Origin: Halovenus sp.
GTDB lineage: Archaea > Halobacteriota > Halobacteria > Halobacteriales > Haloarculaceae
Reading direction: 5' to 3'
Length of the DNA: 12,111 nucleotides
Assembly: GCA_003551945.1 (NCBI GenBank)
Contig: PUNZ01000265.1
Span: 1 to 12,111, forward strand
Shown here: in pieces, positions 1 through 6,876 of the stretch
How the letters are laid out: every line of letters begins with the position of its first letter
How positions within the stretch are numbered: the first letter of the stretch is position 1
The notes under the pieces: generated by a model
What the model was told of the DNA's origin: nothing
What the model saw: only the letters and a program-made list of their open reading frames with translations
Databases searched by the model: none
Translations under genes and position numbers: made by a program

Positions 1-933
1 ATGGACAGCGATGAAGACGAAAATACCGTTGTGATGCAACTGGGTGCACCTGCTGCTGACCCCGCTCCAGACCCAATACTCGGAATTTCGGTGGAGCCAT
101 CCCTTGCCCAGACAAGCTCCGTCGTCGGTGAGGAGTCAGTGACGCCGCTAGTCAATGCGCTGCTTGCACAGGGCCATAACGTCGAGTTCGCCGGTGGAGA
201 CCCTGCGGACCCAGCCGCTCAACAGCTCCCACTTGCCGACCAGCTTGCCGATGCTGATGCGTTCATCACGTTCGAGCCAGGGCTGCTCTCGGATGCTGAT
301 GTCGAGGCAGTTTCGGAGTTTGCTGAGGCTGGCGGCCGAACCGTAATTGCTGCCGACCCGGGCAGTGCGGCTGATGCTTCCATGGTTGGTGCCTCCCACG
401 GCTTGTTCGTTGAGCCAGGATTCCTCTTCAATATGGAGGAAAACGAGAATAACTATCTGAGCATCTTTGCGGAGCCGAGCGGCCAATCTGAACTGACTGC
501 AGATGTTACTGAAGCGGTGTTCCGAACGGCAGCGCCAGTCGGAACTACGGAAGGGTCGCCGGAGTTCGTCACCGATGAACGAACGGAGCGGTCCGTCGAT
601 GGTGAAACCGATAACTACGGGGTCGTCGCTATCAGCGGAGAGATGGCGATGATTGGCGATTCAAGCTTCCTGATTCCAGAGAATGCAAATGCGGCAGACA
701 ATAGCATACTCATCGGAAACCTTGCTGACTTCCTTGTTACCGGGGAAATTGATGAGGAGGCCTTCGACCCTGACCCTCCTGAGGAACCAGCCCCACCGGA
801 TGAACCACTGCCACCTGAGGAGCCACCCGAAAACGACGAACCCGATGATGAAGATGCTCCCGAAGATGACGAGTTCCCAGAAGATGACGAGTTCCCAGAA
901 GATAACGAGTCGTTCTCTGATGACAGCGACTAA
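1..933 (+). CDS. DUF4350-like protein with acidic Pro/Glu/Asp tail (5' end uncertain)
   Basis: The reading frame is open from the first base to a TAA at 931-933. An ATG occupies bases 1-3, but the encoded N-terminus has no signal peptide, so the gene may begin upstream of the window. Residues about 25-245 read like the GATase-like DUF4350 fold. A segment resembling 'TPLVNALLAQGHNVEF' is followed by an alternating stretch (LADADAFITFEPGLLSDADV, then GGRTVIAADPG) and near residues 212-245 by an 'AMIGDSSFL...ADNSILIGNLADFL' type ending, which is common in that family. Residues about 250-310 form a low-complexity tail rich in Pro, Glu and Asp with a short tandem repeat. In haloarchaea such proteins are usually exported or membrane-linked and have no known activity. 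It is followed by two more envelope-type genes on the same strand, 80 bp downstream. The gene itself is clear; the family call is moderate and made by eye. Confidence 0.72.
   Translation: MDSDEDENTVVMQLGAPAADPAPDPILGISVEPSLAQTSSVVGEESVTPLVNALLAQGHNVEFAGGDPADPAAQQLPLADQLADADAFITFEPGLLSDADVEAVSEFAEAGGRTVIAADPGSAADASMVGASHGLFVEPGFLFNMEENENNYLSIFAEPSGQSELTADVTEAVFRTAAPVGTTEGSPEFVTDERTERSVDGETDNYGVVAISGEMAMIGDSSFLIPENANAADNSILIGNLADFLVTGEIDEEAFDPDPPEEPAPPDEPLPPEEPPENDEPDDEDAPEDDEFPEDDEFPEDNESFSDDSD
862..910 (+). repeat. 18-bp in-frame tandem repeat encoding EDDEFP
   Basis: Two identical 18-bp units (862-879 and 880-897) are followed by a third, partial unit (898-910) with one early mismatch. They encode EDDEFP, EDDEFP and then EDNES at the acidic C-terminal tail of the DUF4350-like protein. 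The two full copies match at every base, including third codon positions, which points to recent slippage duplication. Confidence 0.85.
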
Positions 934-1013
934 CCGTCGCTAATCACTTCACGTATTTGTTTATCAGCAGTGAGAGCGACAGGTTCATTTGCTTCTCGAA
1001 TGCAGTAGGACCA

Positions 1014-2174
1014 ATGGCAAGACAGCGGCGACTGGCACTAGTTGTGGTTCTCGTTATCCTTGGCATCAGTGGAGTCGTCGCCGTGAGCGCAGGTGGTGAG
1101 ACACAGGCACAGCACTCGACGGTTGCCTTACAGGACGCTGTGCTTGAGGAAACCGAGATAGACGCAGACACCACGCAAATGCGGGCGAACCTGCACGAAT
1201 CTGGTGATGCAAGGTGGTCGCTTACCTACCGACAGCATCTCGATAGCGAGTCTGACCGAGACGCATTCGAAGAGCTTGCAACAGATATCGAGGCTGACCC
1301 GGACGCCTACCTTAACCCGTTCGAAGAGCGGATGCTGCAGTTACTAGAGACGGCTGAATCGACGACGGAGCGGGAAATGGCGATACGGAATCTCTCAATC
1401 GAGACGGAACGGACCCAGCAACCACAAGGCGAGTTCGGTACCGTGACCTTCAGTTTCGAGTGGGAAGGGTTTGCAGACGAAACGGATGGGACAATCGAAG
1501 CGGGGGACGCAATTGACCAGCTTATCTTACAGGAGGACGAGCACCTGGTCATGACGTGGCCCGATAGCATGGAGATGGCGTCCGTCACACCGACCCCGTC
1601 CGTTGAAGATGAAACACAGGTTCGCTGGGAAGGACCGAGAGAGTTCGATGCTGGACAGCCACGGCTAACTGTGACCGAAGTTGCGGCCGACCAACCGGAC
1701 ACGGGCGGTGCTGACGATGAAACAGCAGGAGAGGATATCCTTGGGTCACCATTCCTGGCTGGGTTTGCGCTGCTTGTGCTCGTCGTTGCTGCGCTTGCGT
1801 ACGGCTGGTACAGACGAAACGGTGAGAGAAAGGATAAGCCGGCGGCGGGTGCTAACGGGCCCGCCCCTGACGGTGAAAACCCACCACCGGCCGAAACAGA
1901 CACAGACGAACAGTCAGCCACGGCCACCCATGTCGACACTGACCTGCTCAGCAGCGAAGAACAAGTCCTGCGGATTGTCAACGAACACGGTGGCCGCGTC
2001 AAACAACAGGTCGTCACAGAGGAGCTTGACTGGAGTGCCGCCCGAACAAGCCAGGTTGTTGGGACACTTCGAGACCAAGGAAAACTAGAGTCGTTCCGTC
2101 TCGGTCGGGAAAATGTACTAACAGTGCCGGAAATGAGTCTTGCGGACTCACCGGAGCCGGATGATGAAAACTAG
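1014..2174 (+). CDS. Membrane-anchored winged helix-turn-helix regulator
   Basis: A protein of 386 residues. The ATG at 1014 is chosen over the in-frame TTG at 957 because it places Arg-rich MARQRR directly before a hydrophobic helix (about 7-26), giving a clean signal or anchor. Residues about 28-240 are an acidic extracytoplasmic domain, probably beta-rich. A second membrane helix spans about 246-264 and is followed by positive residues (YRRNGERKDK), so the C-terminus is cytoplasmic. After a Pro/Thr/Asp-rich linker, residues about 311-372 form a winged HTH: LLSSEEQVLRIVNEHGGRVK, then a recognition helix around SAARTSQVVGTL and a basic wing (FRLGREN). This resembles haloarchaeal proteins annotated as HTH regulators with DUF7345/DUF7343-type domains. 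The likely role is to pass an extracellular signal to DNA; no ligand or target is known. It lies between two genes for probable surface proteins. An isolated TTTATC near 959-964 could be part of a promoter, but this is weak. Confidence 0.85.
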   Translation: MARQRRLALVVVLVILGISGVVAVSAGGETQAQHSTVALQDAVLEETEIDADTTQMRANLHESGDARWSLTYRQHLDSESDRDAFEELATDIEADPDAYLNPFEERMLQLLETAESTTEREMAIRNLSIETERTQQPQGEFGTVTFSFEWEGFADETDGTIEAGDAIDQLILQEDEHLVMTWPDSMEMASVTPTPSVEDETQVRWEGPREFDAGQPRLTVTEVAADQPDTGGADDETAGEDILGSPFLAGFALLVLVVAALAYGWYRRNGERKDKPAAGANGPAPDGENPPPAETDTDEQSATATHVDTDLLSSEEQVLRIVNEHGGRVKQQVVTEELDWSAARTSQVVGTLRDQGKLESFRLGRENVLTVPEMSLADSPEPDDEN

Positions 2175-2185
2175 TATAAAATACT
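2173..2185. repeat. TATA-like palindrome after the wHTH stop codon
   Basis: AGTAT-AAA-ATACT forms a perfect 5-bp dyad overlapping the TAG stop of the wHTH gene. It resembles a TATA element on both strands. It could be a distal promoter for the downstream gene or simply AT-rich intergenic sequence. No BRE-like element stands out next to it. Confidence 0.3.
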
Positions 2186-2246
2186 TTCGAGCGTTTAGCT
2201 ACTGAACTATCCGTAGAGTATGCAGTGTAACGACCCCAAAACTCCT

Positions 2247-2272
2247 AAATTCGGCTTAATTGGGACGAATTT
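2247..2272. promoter_or_regulatory. Candidate operator: AAATTCG/CGAATTT inverted repeat
   Basis: A perfect 7-bp inverted repeat, AAATTCG (2247-2253) and CGAATTT (2266-2272), has half-site centres 19 bp apart, about two helical turns. It ends 17 bp upstream of the TATA box of the sequon-rich secreted protein gene. This is the usual position for an archaeal activator site. The bound protein is unknown; the adjacent wHTH regulator is one candidate by position only. Confidence 0.4.
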
Positions 2273-2289
2273 CGCTTTGGTACTGATGG

Positions 2290-2297
2290 TTTATATG
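2290..2297 (+). promoter_or_regulatory. TATA box of the secreted-protein gene
   Basis: TTTATATG lies about 28 nt upstream of the ATG at 2322. With the usual archaeal spacing of about 26 nt between TATA centre and start, transcription would begin within a few bases of the start codon, giving a leaderless or very short-leader mRNA. A purine-rich GGGAG at 2313-2317 would then be mostly or entirely outside the transcript. Confidence 0.6.
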
Positions 2298-2321
2298 CTA
2301 TACTGAGCATAAGGGAGTGAT

Positions 2322-3263
2322 ATGCGAGGAAGGACCCTCTTGGCAGTCGCCGTGGTTGCGTTGTTAGTCATGATAGCCGTCCCGACGGCTGGACTGGCTG
2401 TCGCCGACTCAACCGATAATGAGACGGCGACAAACGACTCAACTGAGAACGAGACCGTTGCGAACGACGGAAACGAAACCGCTGACGACGCTGAAAGCGA
2501 GCGCGGGAACGAGATGGCACCAGGACAACAGCTTCAGGCAATCACTGGAGCACAGAACGCTGAGCTAGATGGGGATATTTCCCAGCGGGCATTTGGTCTA
2601 CAGATGGCCGCTGCCGAAACTGACGATGAGCGAGCGGAGATTCTTGCCGAACGCGTAAACGCAACCGAAGAGCGGTTGAACGAGATTCAAGCAGAGCAAA
2701 ATAATCTCAGCGAGGAGCATGGCATGGGCATGATGCCACCTGGACTGTATCAAGCACAGGCGAGTGGCGTCGGAGCACAGGGCCATGGTGTTGCTGCGAT
2801 GGTAAACCAGACGGCAGCCGAAGCCGCTGACCTTCCAGAAGAAGTTCTGGAACGGCATAACGTGAGCATAGAGCACATTCAAGAGTTGCAGGCGAATGCC
2901 TCCCAGCTGACCGGAAGCGAAGTCTCAGAGATTGCGAGAAACATTGGCGGTCCCGGAGTCGGAATGGGTATGGCCGGCCCACCGGCTGAGATGCCTGGCC
3001 ACAGCGATAACCACAGCCCACCAGGGATGAGCGACAATCACAGTCCACCAGGACAGAGCGATACTGACCGTCCTGGTGGCTCCGATACCACTGATAATGA
3101 AACGCAAAGTGTCGACAACGAAACCGCTGATGAGCGACCCGGAGGGAGCGACCGACCGGGGGCTGGCGGTTCCGGAAATGTCAGTGATAATGATACAAGC
3201 GACGGTGACGACGCTGAAGAATCCGAAGATGACCGACCGGGTAACGGTGGTCCCGGGAACTAG
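2322..3263 (+). CDS. Secreted, heavily sequon-bearing acidic protein
   Basis: A protein of 313 residues that I do not recognise as a named family. It has a clear signal peptide: MRGR, a hydrophobic core (about 5-25) and an Ala-rich cleavage region near AVADS (26-30). The mature part holds 15 N-X-S/T sequons, at N33, 38, 43, 51, 113, 128, 162, 180, 192, 230, 239, 259, 266, 286 and 290. Residues about 100-132 (AETDDERAEILAERVNATEE and onward) look helical or coiled-coil. The region about 134-160 is rich in Met, Gly and His. From about 225 to the end it is disordered, with Ser/Asp/Asn/Pro/Gly repeats including two SDNHSPPG units and several RPGG motifs. There is no C-terminal membrane helix or PGF-CTERM signal, so it is probably released or held non-covalently in the cell wall. 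Its own promoter and a candidate operator lie upstream, after the wHTH gene. An envelope role is inferred; no activity can be assigned. Confidence 0.85.
   Translation: MRGRTLLAVAVVALLVMIAVPTAGLAVADSTDNETATNDSTENETVANDGNETADDAESERGNEMAPGQQLQAITGAQNAELDGDISQRAFGLQMAAAETDDERAEILAERVNATEERLNEIQAEQNNLSEEHGMGMMPPGLYQAQASGVGAQGHGVAAMVNQTAAEAADLPEEVLERHNVSIEHIQELQANASQLTGSEVSEIARNIGGPGVGMGMAGPPAEMPGHSDNHSPPGMSDNHSPPGQSDTDRPGGSDTTDNETQSVDNETADERPGGSDRPGAGGSGNVSDNDTSDGDDAEESEDDRPGNGGPGN
3003..3056 (+). repeat. Two 27-bp in-frame units encoding SDNHSPPG(M/Q)
   Basis: Units at 3003-3029 and 3030-3056 encode residues 228-236 and 237-245. Within the first eight codons the differences are silent third-position changes (gat/gac, aac/aat, ccc/cca-type), so the peptide is kept while the DNA has drifted. 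This suggests an older duplication with selection on the glycosylatable NHSPP motif. Confidence 0.8.
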
Positions 3264-3296
3264 CTCGGACACAGCGTGAGTGCCTGATAACGAACG

Positions 3297-3312
3297 TATT
3301 TTGATGCTTTTG
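3297..3312 (+). terminator. Candidate T-rich terminator after the secreted-protein gene
   Basis: Two T-tracts (TTTT at 3299-3302 and TTTT at 3308-3311) lie 35-50 bp past the stop at 3263 and before the next promoter. Archaeal termination often occurs at T-runs without a strong hairpin. The runs are short, so the call is tentative. Confidence 0.3.
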
Positions 3313-3340
3313 TGAGTCGCTCTTTCGTCAGGTGGGATAC

Positions 3341-3354
3341 AGAAAGTTTTATTC
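3341..3354 (+). promoter_or_regulatory. BRE/TATA promoter of the sensor kinase
   Basis: A purine-rich AGAAAG (BRE-like) is directly followed by TTTTATTC (TATA-like). Start of transcription is predicted near 3376, leaving a leader of about 100 nt before the ATG at 3478. This long leader differs from the leaderless pattern of the neighbours and fits the G-rich Shine-Dalgarno-like GAGGGGG at 3465-3471. Confidence 0.45.
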
Positions 3355-3398
3355 AACTTCCTTACGGGTTTTAGGGTAGTCGGCCGAGGAACGCGAAC

Positions 3399-3448
3399 CG
3401 GTACAGAATGGGGTAGTGGGGCAGTAATCCACGGATTCGTATGTACCG
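3399..3448. repeat. 7-bp inverted repeat in the kinase leader
   Basis: CGGTACA (3399-3405) and TGTACCG (3442-3448) are perfect complements separated by 36 bases, inside the predicted untranslated leader of the kinase mRNA. They could close a stem above the ribosome-binding region, or be two halves of a protein site. Chance is also possible. Confidence 0.3.
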
Positions 3449-3477
3449 AGGGAGTCTGTCGGTCGAGGGGGAACGCT

Positions 3478-5556
3478 ATGCCAGTGGAGATTCAACTGAC
3501 ACCGCTGTTAGGAGTATATGCCGCCTCAGCGGCGCTGACGCTCTCGTTGACAGGGTATGGGTTGGTTCGCCTTCGGTCTCATGGATGGGATTATACTGTT
3601 GTGTGGTTCGTCGGAATTGTGCTTTCTGGGACTCTCTGGACAGTCTCTCGATTGCTCGAGTTGTTATTTGTCAGTGAGCTGCTCTCACGGTTCTGGCTGG
3701 CGATGATTTACGTTGGCTATGGCGGTGCAACGATGTCTGCGCTGTTTTTTGGCCTATCCTTTGCAGGATATAAGAGACTGCTGACGGTGAGAAATATTGC
3801 ACTCGTATTGGCGCTTCCAGGGCTTGCGGTGTTCATTGCGGGAACCAACCAGTACCACGAACTGCTCTGGACAGGGAAATTTGTCTCATACAGCGGGGAA
3901 TGGGGCGACCTCTACGTGTACGAGCGTGAGTACAACCTCGCGTTTCAACTGTATCTTATCTACACCGTTGGTGGGACACTCGTCGGTCTATACATACTTA
4001 TGAAAATGGCAATTGGCTCACCGAACGTGTACCGTCGACAAGTGCTTGCATTCATGCTGGGTAGCGGTTCAGCCCTCTTTTTCGGGGTATTATTCGGGCT
4101 CGAACAACAACCAGTACCGCAGTTTGCCGACCTAACGCCGATTGGCTTTGCGCTCATGGGACTGTGTTTTGCCTACGGCATCTTCCAGTACAGCATGCTC
4201 GACCTCATTCCGGTTGCACGGGATACGGTCATCGAAAGCATGCGTGATGGGTACGTTGTCCTCGATACTGACGACCGCATCGTGGACCTCAATAATGCGG
4301 CAACGGAGGTCCTTGAGACAGACAGCGGTGTCGTCGGCGAACCAATCGAACGTGCGCTCCCTGCGTGTGCCTCCGTCATCAACAAGCATGAGCACGGAAG
4401 CAGGACCGAAGAAGAAATTATCGTTGAGGTCTCCGGTGAGCAGCGATTTCTGTTGGCCAACGTCTCGTCGCTCTATGAAGATGATCGGCTCATCGGCCAT
4501 CTGTTGTTGCTGCGCGATGTAACGGACCGCCGCGCTGTTCAGCGACGCTATCAAGCATTGATTGAGAATTCCTCGGATTTGATACTTGTCGTAGAACCTG
4601 ATGGGACAATTACCTACGCAAGTCCGTCAGTCCAACACGAAACCGGTGTGTCGCCGGACGTTCTCGTGACCCAGAACGCCTTTTCGCTGATTCATCCGAA
4701 CGACCGTGAGGACTTTCGCTCGGCGTTTGAATCTCTCGTCGACTCTCCAGGTGGACGGTTTCGTCAGGAGTATCGCTCCCCTGATGCCGATGGAAACTGG
4801 CTGCATCTCGAAGCGTCAGTGTGGAACCTCCTCGATAATCCGTTCGTTGAGGGTATCGTAGTCAATGCACGCGAGATTACGGACCGTAAGGAACGAGAAC
4901 GGGAAATCAGACAGAAAAACAGACAGCTTGAGCAGGCAAACGAACAATTAGAGCAGTTCGCTGGCGTTATTTCACACGACCTTCGAAACCCACTCAACGT
5001 CGCACAAGGCCATCTAACCCTCGCAGAGGAAGGTCGTGAAGAGAGTTTTGAGAAGGCGGCTTCAGCACTTGACCGGATGGAAGCCATCATCGATGATGTG
5101 CTTGAGTTGGCACGGCAGGGACAGGAGATTGGCGAGACACAACAGGTATCACTGAAGGAGCGAGCAACCACTGCCTGGGAGCACGTTTCGACCGAGGAGG
5201 CAACCCTCATTGCTGAGGAAAACATCGAGTTTGGGGCTGACCCCGACCGCCTGCTACAGCTATTTGAAAACCTCTTCAGGAATGCACTGGAACATGGTGG
5301 TGACGATGTAACAGTAGACGTTGGCGCTGCAGATGGGCTGTTTTACGTCGCAGATGACGGCCCAGGGATTCCGGCTGACCAGCGTGAGGCAGTGTTGGAA
5401 CCAGGACATACGACGAATCAAGACGGAACAGGGCTAGGGCTCTCTATCGTCAGTCAGATTGCGCGAGCACATGGCTGGGAAGTACACGTCACTGAGAGTG
5501 CCGACGGCGGTGCTCGCTTCGAGTTCCACGACGTCGAGATACCCTCAACCCAGTAG
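3478..5556 (+). CDS. 7TM-PAS-PAS sensor histidine kinase (orphan)
   Basis: A protein of 692 residues. Residues 1-240 contain about seven membrane helices of the HisKA_7TM type, including the family motif TNQYHELLW (123-131). Two PAS-like domains follow: a weaker one at about 248-350 and a clearer one at about 355-470 (ALIENSSDLILVVEPDGTIT, ending in AREITDRKE). A coiled linker (about 470-492) leads to the HisKA dimerisation helix with the phospho-acceptor H500 in SHDLRNP. The HATPase_c domain has an N-box (N602, RNALEHGG), a G1 box (DDGPGIP, 626-632) and a G2 box (GTGLGLS, 650-656), so it looks catalytically complete. The start is supported by GAGGGGG 6 nt upstream. It should autophosphorylate and pass phosphate to a receiver protein, but no response regulator or output gene is in the window, and the signal is unknown. 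The gene ends 9 bp from the convergent LOR/SDH gene. Confidence 0.93.
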   Translation: MPVEIQLTPLLGVYAASAALTLSLTGYGLVRLRSHGWDYTVVWFVGIVLSGTLWTVSRLLELLFVSELLSRFWLAMIYVGYGGATMSALFFGLSFAGYKRLLTVRNIALVLALPGLAVFIAGTNQYHELLWTGKFVSYSGEWGDLYVYEREYNLAFQLYLIYTVGGTLVGLYILMKMAIGSPNVYRRQVLAFMLGSGSALFFGVLFGLEQQPVPQFADLTPIGFALMGLCFAYGIFQYSMLDLIPVARDTVIESMRDGYVVLDTDDRIVDLNNAATEVLETDSGVVGEPIERALPACASVINKHEHGSRTEEEIIVEVSGEQRFLLANVSSLYEDDRLIGHLLLLRDVTDRRAVQRRYQALIENSSDLILVVEPDGTITYASPSVQHETGVSPDVLVTQNAFSLIHPNDREDFRSAFESLVDSPGGRFRQEYRSPDADGNWLHLEASVWNLLDNPFVEGIVVNAREITDRKEREREIRQKNRQLEQANEQLEQFAGVISHDLRNPLNVAQGHLTLAEEGREESFEKAASALDRMEAIIDDVLELARQGQEIGETQQVSLKERATTAWEHVSTEEATLIAEENIEFGADPDRLLQLFENLFRNALEHGGDDVTVDVGAADGLFYVADDGPGIPADQREAVLEPGHTTNQDGTGLGLSIVSQIARAHGWEVHVTESADGGARFEFHDVEIPSTQ

Positions 5557-5565
5557 CACTCGGTG

Positions 5566-6789
5566 TTAGGATTCCTGCAATTTATCCGCCAGTATCGGCA
5601 CGAACGTTCCAATATCCGTAACCATCCCAACAGCCTGTGCGCTTCCCCGGTCGACAAGTTGGGTGACCGTTGCCGGACTGATATCAACACAAACGGTACG
5701 AGTCGTTGACGGGAGACAGTTCCCTACCGCAACCGAATGAAGTAGCGTCGACAACATCAGGACGAGGTCCGCACGGTGGGCCTGTTCACGGATTGCGTCC
5801 TGTGCTTCGACCGCATCCGTTATCGTATCGGGCAGTGGCCCATCGTCGCGGATTGACCCGGCGATTACGAACGGCACGTCGTTTTTCACACATTCGTACA
5901 TTACGCCTGAGGAGACAATGCCCTGTTCGACAGCTTCCTCGATACCGCCTGCGCGGATGACCTCGCTAATCGTATAGATGTGGTGTTTGTGTCCCTTGCG
6001 CGGATGATTGAGGCTTTCAGTGTCCATCCCGAGCGACGTCCCATAGAGGTCTCGTTCGATATCGTGGACGGCAAAGCCGTTACCGATAGAGAGCATATCA
6101 ATGTATCCGTCACGGACAATGTCAGCAAGGTCTTCGCGTGCACCGGAGTGAATGAGGGCAGGGCCACAGACAGCAAGGACCTCACCACCCTCGCGTTTTG
6201 TTTCTTTGATCGCGGTTGCAATTTTCGCAATTGTGGATTCGGATGGTCGTTCGGAGGAGATACCACCCTGCATGAAGCCAAATGCGCCTTCCTGTCCGCG
6301 CGGTCGTTCCGGTGGATTGACGCGGATACCCGTGTTCCCGGTCACCACGTGGTCGCCTTCCTCGATGGCGTTGAGGACTTTGGTGTACGCACGCGGCTCG
6401 TCGGGGTCGATAACGACTGCACAGTCCATCTCAATGTTCTCGACTGGTATCCACTCACCCTCGTATCGGATATCGGTGGGATGGTTCGTCGTCGAATAGA
6501 AACCCGTCGGAACGACCTGGTCTTCCGGTGCAGGGGTGACGGTTGCGTCGTTTGGGTCCGTGGGGTTTGCGCCGTTCTGGTGTAGCTCATGAATGATAGC
6601 CTGTAGCTGTTCGTCGTCAGCGGCTTCGACGGTTAACCTGGCGTAGGACTTTTCGGTCTTGTGGCGACCGATGGTAAACTCCTCAACTTCGAAGGAGCCG
6701 TCCATATCCATGATAATATCGAACGTCGCTTCGAGAATGCCCGAGTCGATGATGTGGCCGTCAAGTTCGACTGTCCGCGAGGCGGTCAT
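5566..6789 (-). CDS. LOR/SDH family protein (TIGR00300), probable ornithine cyclodeaminase
   Basis: A 407-residue protein starting at the ATG in 6789-6787. It matches the archaeal family named after the LOR/SDH conserved region. The N-terminal ferredoxin-like part (about 1-100) has the typical EVEEFTIGRHKTEKSYARL stretch. The core has FMQGGISSERP (172-182), CGPALIHSGA (208-217), GNGFAVHDIE (236-245), GHKHHIYTI (266-274), AGSIRDDGPLPD (310-321), STLLHSVAVGN (347-357) and a nucleotide-binding-like end VDISPATVTQLVDRGS (368-383). Homologues in methanogens, and the C-terminal domain of cyanobacterial AgrE/ArgZ, convert ornithine to proline and ammonia. I infer the same cytosolic role here. No arginine or proline gene is adjacent. 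Upstream on the minus strand a CGAAAC element (about 6826-6831) and an AT-rich stretch suggest a promoter, with no Shine-Dalgarno. The family call is strong; the reaction is less certain. Confidence 0.85.
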   Translation of the reverse strand: MTASRTVELDGHIIDSGILEATFDIIMDMDGSFEVEEFTIGRHKTEKSYARLTVEAADDEQLQAIIHELHQNGANPTDPNDATVTPAPEDQVVPTGFYSTTNHPTDIRYEGEWIPVENIEMDCAVVIDPDEPRAYTKVLNAIEEGDHVVTGNTGIRVNPPERPRGQEGAFGFMQGGISSERPSESTIAKIATAIKETKREGGEVLAVCGPALIHSGAREDLADIVRDGYIDMLSIGNGFAVHDIERDLYGTSLGMDTESLNHPRKGHKHHIYTISEVIRAGGIEEAVEQGIVSSGVMYECVKNDVPFVIAGSIRDDGPLPDTITDAVEAQDAIREQAHRADLVLMLSTLLHSVAVGNCLPSTTRTVCVDISPATVTQLVDRGSAQAVGMVTDIGTFVPILADKLQES

Positions 6790-6844
6790 ACTCGGAGGAA
6801 GGGATGGGAGGTCAAAGATGATTTGGATTGTTTCGGGAGCGATG

Positions 6845-6852
6845 GATACATA
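6845..6852 (+). promoter_or_regulatory. TATA-like element of the DUF2391 gene
   Basis: GATACATA-like sequence (ATACATAG at 6846-6853) is centred about 28 nt before the ATG at 6877, which is the spacing for a leaderless mRNA. It lies in the 87-bp region shared with the divergent LOR/SDH gene, so the two promoters are close enough to affect each other. Confidence 0.4.
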
Positions 6853-6876
6853 GGTACACGTCGTAATCGGTAGCGT

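Noticed and set aside
957..1013. N-terminal extension of the wHTH protein from a TTG start
   Set aside because: It would put 19 extra residues before the Arg-rich N-terminus of the membrane helix; ATG 1014 gives a normal signal or anchor sequence.
1307..2017. Long open frame on the minus strand inside the wHTH gene
   Set aside because: Ser/Thr/Pro-rich composition with no domain; it is the complement of a well-supported gene.
5980..6585. 201-codon plus-strand frame opposite the LOR/SDH gene
   Set aside because: It is antisense to strongly conserved motifs and has no recognisable fold.
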